Source: Comamonadaceae bacterium (GTDB lineage: Bacteria; Pseudomonadota; Gammaproteobacteria; Burkholderiales; Burkholderiaceae_C). Taken from it: 7,579 nucleotides of DNA. How positions within the stretch are numbered: position 1 is the stretch's first letter; every line of letters begins with the position of its first letter. This document shows, one piece after another, positions 1 to 6,931 of the stretch. The stretch spans positions 1 to 7,579 of the forward strand of contig CANCAO010000068.1 of the NCBI GenBank assembly GCA_947374105.1, given 5' to 3'. A program made the translations under genes and the position numbers. The notes beneath the pieces were generated by a model that was not told the DNA's origin, searched no databases, and was given only the letters and a program-made list of their open reading frames with translations.

Positions 1-701
1 TCAATCAACTCGAATTTTTGACCCTCGCGCTCAAAGGGCACGGAGATCGCATCACGCGTTGTGCCAGGCAAATCAAAGGCCACTAACCGCTCTTCTCCAA
101 GCCAAGTATTGATCAGCGTGGATTTTCCAACGTTGGGTCGACCCGCCACCGCCAATTTAATGATGCCAGCATCCAAACTGCCATCATCTTCTTCGGGATC
201 CGGCAAATTAAGGGGTTCTAACGCCAAGTCAACCAGGTCACGAATGCCCTGCCCGTGCGACGCTGAGATGGGATAGACCTCGCCTAAACCCAATTCAAAA
301 AACTCGACCAGCTGCGCACGCCCCTCTTGCATCCCTTCGGCCTTATTGGCCGCCAGCACACAGGGCTTGCCCAGACGCCGAAGGTACTTAGCGATGTCGT
401 GGTCCTGACTAGACAAGCCACCGCGTGCATCGACCACAAAAATGACGACATCGGCTTCGGCAACGGCCTGCCGCGTCTGCTTGGCCATTTCTTTGTAAAT
501 ACCAGTGCTGGCATCGGGCTCGAAGCCCCCCGTGTCAATCACGATGTACTCGTGTTTGCCTTGTTTACCATTGCCGTAATGGCGATCTCGTGTGAGACCG
601 GCGAAATCTGCAACGATGGCGTCGCGGGACTTGGTGAGTCGGTTAAATAGAGTGGACTTGCCCACATTGGGGCGACCAACCAAGGCCAGAACAGGTTTCA
701 T
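1..701 (-). CDS. der: Ribosome assembly GTPase Der (EngA), N-terminal part, cut by window edge
   Basis: Der is an essential GTPase with two tandem G domains that acts in maturation of the 50S ribosomal subunit. About 233 codons are visible. The protein opens [18 protein letters not shown] domain 1 shows the P-loop GRPNVGKST (residues 9-17), LTRDR (36-40), the G3 motif DTGG (56-59) and the G4 motif NKAE (119-122). An acidic linker (about 168-178, [11 protein letters not shown]) leads to G domain 2 with a second P-loop GRPNVGKST (187-195) and PGTTRD (212-217). The window ends just before the second G3 motif, so the rest of G2 and the KH-like C-terminal domain are missing. Two P-loops in one chain are diagnostic of Der. 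The ATG at 701-699 lies 17 nt after the bamB stop, with only a weak AGG (711-713) as ribosome binding site. W200, after the second P-loop (INTW), looks unusual to me for that position. Confidence 0.97.
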   Translation of the reverse strand, partial: MKPVLALVGRPNVGKSTLFNRLTKSRDAIVADFAGLTRDRHYGNGKQGKHEYIVIDTGGFEPDASTGIYKEMAKQTRQAVAEADVVIFVVDARGGLSSQDHDIAKYLRRLGKPCVLAANKAEGMQEGRAQLVEFFELGLGEVYPISASHGQGIRDLVDLALEPLNLPDPEEDDGSLDAGIIKLAVAGRPNVGKSTLINTWLGEERLVAFDLPGTTRDAISVPFEREGQKFELI

Positions 702-718
702 TTGATTAAGCCTAATAG

Positions 719-1861
719 TTACTCAGGCTTAAAACCAAAGATATTGCCATTACGTGTCACGACCACCACGGTATTGCCTGCCCATACAGGTGTCCCCAGT
801 ATGGGAGAACCATCGGTGGTGATTCGTGTCAAAGATGTTCCGTTTTCACGGGATAGAAAATGCAAAAAACCCATACCATCACCAACGACGACGGCTTTCT
901 CAATGACCAGAGGCGCGCTTAATTGACGATGGCGCAATTGCTCCATGGCCCAAGCACGCTCGCCATCGGAACGCTGCCAGGCTATCAGCGTTCCGTCGGC
1001 TTCAACACCAACAACCAAGCGTTCATCGCCAGAAACGCCAACAGACCCTGCAGCGGGTTTACTCCAAAGCAATGTTCCGCGATTGGCGTCTGTACACCCA
1101 ACCGCTGACTGGAAAGCCCGTACACAGACCACATTTCCTTGGCGATTGGCGGGTCCCACCAGGTCAACCAATCGCTCCACATCATTGGTGCCACGGGGCG
1201 AGGCAATGGGGGCCTCCCAACGAACACTGCCATTGAGCGGATTCATTCCCAAAAGTTTGCCCGAAAGCCCGATGACCAAGGTATCCCCAACGGCAAGCAT
1301 CACACCGGGTTGGCGCAGTACCAGCGCTTCACCAGGACGCTGCTGACTCCACAAGCGCCGCCCCGACTGGCCATCGTAGGCACTGATCGAGCGATCTGCA
1401 GCCAGCACAAAAACACGGCCACCGGCCACCAGCGGAGCGGTATAACTTTGCGCCGTTAACTGCTGACGCCACAACTCCCGCCCAGACGCCAGGGCCAGCA
1501 ACTCATTGTTGCGCGTGACCACAGCGGCCACTTGCCCGTCATAACCTGCACCCGTCGCCAAAGGGGTGCCCGCTGCTGCGCGCCAGATTTCAGCACCGGT
1601 GCTTGCATCAAGGACAGCGACCGAACCCGCCACGCTGGCAATTGTCACCTGCTTCTCACTGACCCGAACATCCAGTGGGGAAGATGCATCCCCGGTTTTA
1701 GCCACCCAGGCTTGCTTGACGACCATCAGGCCGAGGTTAGGCAACAACTCTGCTGGTTTTTGCTTTTGAGGTGTATTGGAGCATCCGGCCATAGTGGCCA
1801 AAAAAACCAGCACACACAAGAATTTCAAGTGGAGGGAACAAGCATTAAATGTCAACCTCAC
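719..1861 (-). CDS. bamB: Outer membrane protein assembly lipoprotein BamB
   Basis: BamB is the beta-propeller lipoprotein of the BAM complex. It binds BamA in the periplasm and assists insertion of beta-barrel proteins into the outer membrane. The 380-aa product (E. coli form about 392) has a signal peptide ending in the lipobox MAGC. C27 is the lipidated cysteine, and Ser at +2 predicts outer-membrane sorting. Repeated PQQ-type propeller blades follow, each with a (D/N)xxxGxxxW signature: ASTGAEIW (87-93), ASGRELW (125-131), QSGRRLW (165-171), NPLNGSVRW (207-215), RGTLLW (261-266). The segment [11 protein letters not shown] (224-234) aligns with the BamA-contacting loop region of the E. coli protein. 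The GTG start (1861-1859) overlaps the yfgM stop as GTGA. It is preferred because GGGAG lies 7 nt upstream and no ATG occurs before the lipobox. Two cysteines, C246 and C256, could form a periplasmic disulfide. Confidence 0.95.
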   Translation of the reverse strand: MRLTFNACSLHLKFLCVLVFLATMAGCSNTPQKQKPAELLPNLGLMVVKQAWVAKTGDASSPLDVRVSEKQVTIASVAGSVAVLDASTGAEIWRAAAGTPLATGAGYDGQVAAVVTRNNELLALASGRELWRQQLTAQSYTAPLVAGGRVFVLAADRSISAYDGQSGRRLWSQQRPGEALVLRQPGVMLAVGDTLVIGLSGKLLGMNPLNGSVRWEAPIASPRGTNDVERLVDLVGPANRQGNVVCVRAFQSAVGCTDANRGTLLWSKPAAGSVGVSGDERLVVGVEADGTLIAWQRSDGERAWAMEQLRHRQLSAPLVIEKAVVVGDGMGFLHFLSRENGTSLTRITTDGSPILGTPVWAGNTVVVVTRNGNIFGFKPE

Positions 1862-2535
1862 TTTTTATCTCCCATCGAATTCGACGAAACGACAGGCACA
1901 CTCATACCCAGTGATGCCAGCTTGACCTCAACCAAGCGACGGTATTCCGCGCCTTCATCCAGAGTTTTATAAGCTTTAAGAAATTCGGCGCCGGCCTCGC
2001 TCTTCTTACCTTGCGCAAAGTAAACATCCCCACGACGATCTGCAACCAAGGCAGCGAAGTCAGCAGGGAATGAGCCTGAGAGTTGCTTGAGTGCTTCGTC
2101 ATAGGCTTTGGATTCAATCAATATGCCGACCAAGCGCAAGCGCGCTATGGCCTGATAGCCTTCATCGGAAGATGTGTCAGCCACCCAAGACAATACTGAC
2201 TTCGCCTCATCCTGTTTGCCAGCTTCAACATACACTTTTGCGGACAGTAAACCAGCTTGCTGGGCATAGCTAGTTGACGCAAATTTCTCCTTCATATCGC
2301 CCAAAACACGACCCAGTTTGGTGGTGTCGTTGGTCTTGGCTACACGCTCCAACTCATCAAAAAGCGCAGCCGCTTGTGTGGACTGGCTGCGTTGCCAATA
2401 CTGATAGGCATTCCAGCCCGCAAATACAGACAATACGGCGATCAAAAACCAACTGATTAAATTACCGTACTGCGCCCAAAAGTGCTTGAGTTGATCAAGC
2501 TGTTCCTGCTCTTCGAGATCGAGTTGATTGGCCAT
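1858..2535 (-). CDS. yfgM: YfgM-type membrane-anchored TPR protein (ancillary Sec translocon subunit)
   Basis: In E. coli YfgM is an inner-membrane protein that associates with SecYEG and the chaperone PpiD and helps hand over periplasmic substrates. This 225-aa protein has the family layout: an acidic cytoplasmic N-terminus opening MANQLDLEEQEQLDQLKHFW, one membrane segment at about residues 26-43, then a mostly helical periplasmic domain with TPR-like repeats (for example residues about 95-120 and 165-190). There is no signal cleavage site, as expected for a signal-anchored protein. The C-terminus (SMGDKK) is encoded by bases that also carry the bamB ribosome binding site. It lies directly before bamB, its usual neighbour, consistent with a shared role in envelope protein delivery. 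Its own start (ATG 2535-2533) has only a poor purine-rich match upstream (AAGAAAA). The family is often annotated simply as 'tetratricopeptide repeat protein'. Confidence 0.92.
   Translation of the reverse strand: MANQLDLEEQEQLDQLKHFWAQYGNLISWFLIAVLSVFAGWNAYQYWQRSQSTQAAALFDELERVAKTNDTTKLGRVLGDMKEKFASTSYAQQAGLLSAKVYVEAGKQDEAKSVLSWVADTSSDEGYQAIARLRLVGILIESKAYDEALKQLSGSFPADFAALVADRRGDVYFAQGKKSEAGAEFLKAYKTLDEGAEYRRLVEVKLASLGMSVPVVSSNSMGDKK
1869..1873 (-). promoter_or_regulatory. Ribosome binding site deciding the bamB GTG start
   Basis: GGGAG on the minus strand lies 7 nt before the GTG at 1861 and sits inside the last codons of yfgM. Together with the GTGA stop/start overlap it supports translational coupling from yfgM into bamB. 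Confidence 0.75.
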
Positions 2536-2556
2536 AAGGTTTTCTTGTTAGTTGAA

Positions 2557-2575
2557 GGCAGCGTTTCGACCTGCC
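2557..2575 (-). other. Small stem-loop in the hisS-yfgM spacer
   Basis: Read on the minus strand, GGCAG pairs with CTGCC around GTCGAAACG. A further two pairs (CG/CG) are possible inside, with a 2-nt bulge and an AAA loop. No run of U follows, so it does not look like an intrinsic terminator. It lies in the 53-nt spacer (2536-2588), the only real intergenic space in the window. It could be an mRNA-processing or pausing element, or chance. I see no convincing -35/-10 promoter in the spacer. Confidence 0.35.
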
Positions 2576-2588
2576 AGAGTCCGTGCCA

Positions 2589-3902
2589 TTAGGCCTGTGA
2601 TTGTAAGTTGGCCGCCCAGTCCGCCACCTGAGTCAACGAGTACAGGGTCTGAGTTCCCACGCCATCACGCAACGACTTCACAGTCACTAGGTTTTGACTC
2701 AACTCGTCTGCGCCAAAAATCAAGGCGTGGCGGGCTCCGCTGGCATCTGCACGTTTAAATTGGGTCTTCATGCTCCCCATGCCCTCCCCTGTGCCTGCAT
2801 GCATCTGAACACACAAGCCTTCAGCACGCAGGGCTTGTAGACACTTCATCGCCACAGGCAGGGCATCAAGCTCTGGCACGACGGCATACGCATCCAGCGG
2901 TCGCGTAGGAACATCCGAATTTTGTTCTTTGAGCAACTCCAAAACACGCTCGACACCCAGCGCCCAACCGACAGCGGGGGCAGGTTTACCACCAATTTGT
3001 TCAATCAGATAATCAAAACGGCCACCACCGCAAATGGTGCCTTGGGAGCCCAAGCGGGTCGTGATGAACTCAAAAACCGTCAGGTTGTAATAATCCATGC
3101 CACGAACCAGTCGCGGGTTGAGGCTGTAAGCCACGCCATTAGCATCCAGGATGGCACGAACGCGGTTGAAGTGCTTCAGTGAGGCCTCTCCCTGAAAGTC
3201 GATGAGCTTGGGAGCCGCCTCGACCAACCCCTGCATCGCAGGATTTTTAGTATCCAGAATGCGCAAAGGATTCAAATGCAAGCGTCGGCGAGAATCTTCA
3301 TCCAGTTGATCGACATGCTGCTCAAAGTAAGCGATGAGCGCCGCACGGTGCAACTTGCGTTCCTCAGGCTGTCCAAGGCTGTTAAGTTCCAGCCGAACAT
3401 CGTTGAGCCCAAGCAGCTTCCAAAGCGCATCGGCCATCAGAATCAACTCCGCATCGACTTCAGCGCCTGAAAAACCTAGCGCTTCCGCGCCAATCTGGTG
3501 GAACTGCCGATAGCGTCCCCGCTGTGGCCGCTCGTGCCGAAACATCGGGCCCATGTAGTAGAGACGTTTGCCGCCTTCATAGAGCATGGAATGCTCAACC
3601 ACGGCGCGCACCACACCTGCCGTGTTCTCTGGCCGCAAAGTCAGGGGTTCGCCATTCAGCCGATCTTCAAAGGAGTACATCTCCTTCTCAACGATATCCG
3701 TCACCTCACCCAGACTGCGAACAAACAAAGGCGTGGGCTCAACAATAGGCGTACGGATATTGCCATACGCGTAACGCGCCATGAGTTTGCGAACCTGCTC
3801 CTCCAGCCACTCCCAGCGCGCGGACTCGGGCGGCAAAATGTCGTTCATGCCTTTAACGGCAACCAGCTTATTCGCCCTGGTGGCGATTATTTTCTCTGTC
3901 AT
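2589..3902 (-). CDS. hisS: Histidine--tRNA ligase
   Basis: Cytoplasmic class II aminoacyl-tRNA synthetase that charges tRNA-His with histidine using ATP. The 437-aa product is full length. Visible features in order: [10 protein letters not shown] (18-27) at the start of the catalytic core; [13 protein letters not shown] (88-100); motif 2 with the ATP-binding arginine, [18 protein letters not shown] (121-138); LELNSLGQ (171-178); the histidine-specific signature LVRGMDYY (265-272); CGGGRFDYL (291-299); motif 3 [13 protein letters not shown] (309-321); and the C-terminal anticodon-binding domain (about 335-437) with [14 protein letters not shown] (377-390). The ATG at 3902-3900 gives the N-terminal extension I expect for Burkholderiales. 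It lies 8 nt after the ispG stop with no recognisable ribosome binding site. The loop around residues 369-376 (AGTGEGMG) is about three residues longer than in E. coli, as judged from memory of that sequence. Confidence 0.98.
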   Translation of the reverse strand: MTEKIIATRANKLVAVKGMNDILPPESARWEWLEEQVRKLMARYAYGNIRTPIVEPTPLFVRSLGEVTDIVEKEMYSFEDRLNGEPLTLRPENTAGVVRAVVEHSMLYEGGKRLYYMGPMFRHERPQRGRYRQFHQIGAEALGFSGAEVDAELILMADALWKLLGLNDVRLELNSLGQPEERKLHRAALIAYFEQHVDQLDEDSRRRLHLNPLRILDTKNPAMQGLVEAAPKLIDFQGEASLKHFNRVRAILDANGVAYSLNPRLVRGMDYYNLTVFEFITTRLGSQGTICGGGRFDYLIEQIGGKPAPAVGWALGVERVLELLKEQNSDVPTRPLDAYAVVPELDALPVAMKCLQALRAEGLCVQMHAGTGEGMGSMKTQFKRADASGARHALIFGADELSQNLVTVKSLRDGVGTQTLYSLTQVADWAANLQSQA

Positions 3903-3910
3903 GGGTGCAG

Positions 3911-5185
3911 TTAAACCGTTTCAGAAACAACAGCGGTACCAAAACGTTTTTCAATATAGTTTTCAACCACCTTCTGGAAATCCTGTGCAATGGACTCTCC
4001 ACGCAAGGTCATGCGCTTTTCACCATCAATGAAGACCGGGGCCGCAGGTGCTTCACCCGTGCCGGGCAAACTGATACCGATGTCGGCATGTTTACTCTCT
4101 CCTGGACCGTTAACAATGCAGCCCATCACCGCTACTCTGAGTGTTTCAACACCCGGATACTGCTGACGCCAGACTGGCATTTTGTCTCTGAGAAAGTTGT
4201 CAATCTGCTGGGTCAATTCTTGAAAAGTCGTACTGGTGGTGCGTCCACAACCAGGACAGGCCGTTACGCTGGGCACAAAGGTTCTCAGCCCCAAGGCCTG
4301 CAAAATTTCTGAGGCAATGATCACTTCTTGTGTTCGTGATTCACCTGGCTGAGGGGTCAGAGAAACGCGAACGGTATTGCCAATGCCCTCTTGCAAAAGA
4401 ATAGCCAAAGCCGAAGTTGAGGTGACCGTCCCCTTGCCGCCCATACCGGCTTCCGTCAAGCCCAAATGAAGAGGGTAATCGCAGCGCCGCGCCAATTCAC
4501 GATAGACGGAAATAAGGTCTTGAACACCGCTCACCTTGCAGGACAACATGATTTGATTTCCATCCATGCCCATTTCCTCGGCACGTCGGGCGGAATCAAG
4601 CGCGGACGTGATCAACGCCTCGTACATGACGGGTTTGGCATCCCAGGGCACCACACGCCGACTGTTTTCGTCCATCAAACTAGCCAGCAAGTCCTGATCC
4701 AAACTACCCCAGTTCACGCCAATGCGAACCGGTTTTTTCCAGCGCATGGCCGCTTCAATCATTTGTCCAAACTGGCGATCACGCTTGTCGCCTTTGCCCA
4801 CATTGCCTGGGTTAATACGGTACTTTGACAAGGTCTCGGCGCAAGCCGGGTATTGACTCAAAAGGGTATGTCCGTTGTAGTGAAAATCACCGATCAAAGG
4901 AACCTCAATGCCCATACGGTCAAGCTGCTCACGGATATGCGGGACCGCTTGAGCAGCCTCAGGTGTATTGACCGTGATGCGAACCATCTCTGAGCCAGCC
5001 AATGCCAACTCTTTGACCTGAATGGCCGTACCAATGACATCAACCGTGTCTGTATTGGTCATGGACTGGACGCGCACGGGTGCATTACCGCCCACGGTCA
5101 CGACATTTCCGCCCCAACTCACTCGTGATTGTTTCGTCTGGCGCGGCTTAGGAGATGCAACATCAATTGGAAAAGAAACAGTCAC
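3911..5185 (-). CDS. ispG: 4-hydroxy-3-methylbut-2-enyl diphosphate synthase, flavodoxin/ferredoxin type (IspG/GcpE)
   Basis: IspG carries out the penultimate step of the MEP isoprenoid pathway: it reductively opens the ring of methylerythritol cyclodiphosphate to give HMBPP, using a [4Fe-4S] cluster. The 424-aa product shows [11 protein letters not shown] (40-50), [12 protein letters not shown] (124-135), [11 protein letters not shown] (154-164), LGLTEAG (241-247) and [10 protein letters not shown] (273-282). The cluster-binding motifs are CPGCGRT (C310, C313) and [10 protein letters not shown] (C356, with E363). All three expected cysteines and the glutamate are present, so it should be active. 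It is longer than the E. coli enzyme (372 aa), as in the beta/alphaproteobacterial form with CPGCGRT in place of CPTCSRQ. The start is GTG (5185-5183), sharing one base with the rodZ stop (TAGTG), with GAGGTG 5 nt upstream. An ATG within the first codons is absent, which supports the GTG. Confidence 0.98.
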   Translation of the reverse strand: MTVSFPIDVASPKPRQTKQSRVSWGGNVVTVGGNAPVRVQSMTNTDTVDVIGTAIQVKELALAGSEMVRITVNTPEAAQAVPHIREQLDRMGIEVPLIGDFHYNGHTLLSQYPACAETLSKYRINPGNVGKGDKRDRQFGQMIEAAMRWKKPVRIGVNWGSLDQDLLASLMDENSRRVVPWDAKPVMYEALITSALDSARRAEEMGMDGNQIMLSCKVSGVQDLISVYRELARRCDYPLHLGLTEAGMGGKGTVTSTSALAILLQEGIGNTVRVSLTPQPGESRTQEVIIASEILQALGLRTFVPSVTACPGCGRTTSTTFQELTQQIDNFLRDKMPVWRQQYPGVETLRVAVMGCIVNGPGESKHADIGISLPGTGEAPAAPVFIDGEKRMTLRGESIAQDFQKVVENYIEKRFGTAVVSETV

Positions 5186-6102
5186 TATTTCACCTCAAAT
5201 CGAGCCACATTGGATTTGGAAACGGCCTGCAAATCAAAGGGTTTCCCACGAAGCTGAACATCAATAACATCTGCACGACCAATCACCACAGATAAAGGCA
5301 AGCTACCTGCAACATCAACAGCTTCACCACTCTCCAGAATTTTTCTCACCTGAATCACACCTTTGGCATCCATCACTTCTACCCAGGATGTGCCTCGAGA
5401 TTTGAGCGACATCAAGCCTTCGTTGGCAGTCTCAAGGGGATTCATGGGTGGTTTGAAAAACTCTACACCCGGCGCTACAGAATCTGTTGCATTTTTTCCC
5501 ATAGCCACAATCTTGCTTGAATCATCTGGAGCTGAATTATTTTCTTTTATGACGACGGGATCAACCGACATCCCCGCTACAACACCTGCTTCAGACACTG
5601 TAGAGGACACCCCTTGGGGTGAGGCGACAGTCAATTCTTCAAGCCGATCACCGTTTGGAAAAAAAATCAAAACTAATGCCCCAACCAGCAGACTAAGACC
5701 GACAAGAACCACGGGGTTTGAAATCTGATCGAAAACAGTGTTAGTCGCTGCATACCCTGGGGTTTGGAAAGGCGCATTAATACCCCTGCTGCTAGGCAAT
5801 GGGTTGGAGACTGACGGTTTTGGCAATCGTTCAAGCACGGGTATTGGATCAATTTTTAAGGCGCGGCAAACACTAGACGCCAAAGCGCGGATATATACCG
5901 CATCGGGAAAAGCGCTCCACTGGTTCGCCTCCAGAGCTTCAACTCGTTTCACCGGCACCTTTAATGACACGGCCAATGCGGCAATGTGCAGGCCCAAGTT
6001 TTCGCGAGCCAATTTCAACAATTGACCAGCACTGATTGGATCATTGACTGCCGCAGGTTCACAGTCATCACCTGAAGTAAGGTCGTCGTTTAGCTCATTC
6101 AT
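5185..6102 (-). CDS. rodZ: RodZ-type helix-turn-helix membrane protein (cell shape)
   Basis: RodZ links the MreB cytoskeleton to the peptidoglycan elongation machinery across the inner membrane. The 305-aa product has the family architecture: a cytoplasmic helix-turn-helix domain of the HTH_25 type (about residues 24-92, including [14 protein letters not shown] and [12 protein letters not shown]), a Pro/Ser-rich connector (95-118), one membrane segment (about 130-148), a variable low-complexity periplasmic linker (about 150-228), and a C-terminal RodZ/DUF4115 beta domain (about 230-305, with [11 protein letters not shown] and [15 protein letters not shown]). I chose the ATG at 6102-6100, which overlaps the upstream stop by 8 nt and has GGGGTG 6 nt before it. 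An in-frame ATG at 6192 would add 30 residues and overlap pilF by 98 nt, with no support. A T8 run lies just after the membrane segment (see findings). Many databases call this gene only 'helix-turn-helix domain-containing protein'. Confidence 0.9.
   Translation of the reverse strand: MNELNDDLTSGDDCEPAAVNDPISAGQLLKLARENLGLHIAALAVSLKVPVKRVEALEANQWSAFPDAVYIRALASSVCRALKIDPIPVLERLPKPSVSNPLPSSRGINAPFQTPGYAATNTVFDQISNPVVLVGLSLLVGALVLIFFPNGDRLEELTVASPQGVSSTVSEAGVVAGMSVDPVVIKENNSAPDDSSKIVAMGKNATDSVAPGVEFFKPPMNPLETANEGLMSLKSRGTSWVEVMDAKGVIQVRKILESGEAVDVAGSLPLSVVIGRADVIDVQLRGKPFDLQAVSKSNVARFEVK
5191..5196 (-). promoter_or_regulatory. Ribosome binding site deciding the ispG GTG start
   Basis: GAGGTG on the minus strand lies 5 nt before the GTG at 5185, inside the last rodZ codons. 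With the TAGTG stop/start overlap it supports the GTG start and coupling of ispG translation to rodZ. Confidence 0.75.
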
Positions 6103-6928
6103 TAAAAGCACCCCGCTCGAAAGCCGTGAGTTCGCGTGACTGCGGGTATCGTTTTCTGAGTTGCCCTGCCAACTGCTGTACGGCTTCGGCATTTTGCAGA
6201 CGTTGCTCGACCTTAATGCCTAGCCACAAGGACTCAACATTGGCCAGCTCACTGTTATTAAGTCGCCGAATATAAAACTGGGCTCGACTCAGCTCATTTC
6301 GCTGGAGTAAAAGCAATGAAAGGTTGTATCCTGTAATGGGATTTCCTGCATCAAGCTCATAAGATTTACCCAAACTATGTTCAGCCTCAAGACTTTGTCC
6401 TGCTCTTACCTGACACAGGCCCAAAGTCATCCACGTTTTTGCTCGCCCCCCGTAAGTCGGATTAGCTATAGCCTGTGAAAACGCCTGAACGGCTTCGTTG
6501 TAGCGCGCCTGTTGACACAACATCCAGCCGTAATTGTGAAGCACATTTGCATCTTTGGGATTAAGTGCCATGGAACGTCGAAAACTCTCATCAGCTAGAC
6601 GCATGTCATTTAGCCGCATGTAGATCAAACCCCGCAGGTTGAACGCCTCAGCGAAACCAGGATCAGTCACCAGCGCTTGCTTAATCTCATCAAGTGCAAC
6701 TGTTGTCTGCCCCTGCTCAAAGTAACCAACAGCCAATTGCATCCTGATTTTTGCACGCTTGCGCACCTCCGGCTCATCAGAGTCAGTCACCATCTCTAGG
6801 CCACGTGAAGCTTCGTACCCCCCACCGCCCGAGGCGCATGCCGACAGTCCAACCAAAGTCAACAAAAGAAAACAGACATAGAACAACCGCTGGCGATCTT
6901 GTCGCCATTGCGAGTTAAGCATTTTCAT
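6095..6928 (-). CDS. pilF: TPR lipoprotein, type IV pilus assembly pilotin PilF/PilW
   Basis: PilF/PilW is an outer-membrane lipoprotein made of TPR repeats that is needed for assembly or stability of the type IV pilus secretin PilQ. The 277-aa product begins with a signal peptide (hydrophobic about 15-28) ending in the lipobox LSAC. C31 is the lipidated residue and Ala at +2 predicts the outer membrane. A glycine-rich stretch (33-37) follows, then TPR units at about 59-92, 93-126, 127-160 and 163-196, and a further degenerate unit to about 228. The repeats carry the usual pattern, for example GLIYMRLNDMRLADESFRRSMALNP (read in halves at 100-112 and 113-124). The ATG at 6928-6926 is chosen over the ATG two codons later because GAGGAGA lies 8 nt upstream of it. 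Lipoprotein plus TPRs plus its place between rlmN and rodZ supports PilF. No other pilus gene is in view, so the pilus role is inferred from family and locus. Confidence 0.88.
   Translation of the reverse strand: MKMLNSQWRQDRQRLFYVCFLLLTLVGLSACASGGGGYEASRGLEMVTDSDEPEVRKRAKIRMQLAVGYFEQGQTTVALDEIKQALVTDPGFAEAFNLRGLIYMRLNDMRLADESFRRSMALNPKDANVLHNYGWMLCQQARYNEAVQAFSQAIANPTYGGRAKTWMTLGLCQVRAGQSLEAEHSLGKSYELDAGNPITGYNLSLLLLQRNELSRAQFYIRRLNNSELANVESLWLGIKVEQRLQNAEAVQQLAGQLRKRYPQSRELTAFERGAFNE
6109..6114 (-). promoter_or_regulatory. Ribosome binding site deciding the rodZ start
   Basis: GGGGTG on the minus strand lies 6 nt before the ATG at 6102, within the pilF 3' end. It selects the 305-residue RodZ over a 335-residue version starting at 6192. 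Confidence 0.65.
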
Positions 6929-6931
6929 GCG

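Noticed and set aside
1800..1806. T7 run (coding strand) in the bamB signal peptide as a possible phase-variation tract
   Set aside because: Seven bases is short for phase variation, and the run is explained by Val-Phe-Leu codons of the hydrophobic core.
1532..1972. Open frame of 146 codons on the plus strand across the bamB/yfgM junction
   Set aside because: Fully antisense to two well-supported genes, no ribosome binding site or recognisable domain, and the composition expected of a shadow frame.
2557..2575. hisS-yfgM stem-loop as an intrinsic terminator
   Set aside because: The stem is short and the following coding-strand sequence (TTCAACTAACAAG) has no U-run.
3498..3914. Open frame of 138 codons on the plus strand opposite the hisS 5' region
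   Set aside because: Antisense to the conserved catalytic core of HisS. The protein shows no family features and the frame is explained by hisS codon bias.
3905..4312. Open frame of 135 codons on the plus strand opposite the ispG 3' region
   Set aside because: It mirrors the conserved Fe-S part of IspG and has no independent support.
6103..6192. Longer RodZ starting at the ATG at 6192
   Set aside because: It would overlap pilF by 98 nt, has no ribosome binding site, and the extra 30 residues do not resemble a RodZ N-terminus. The ATG at 6102 has a well-placed GGGGTG.
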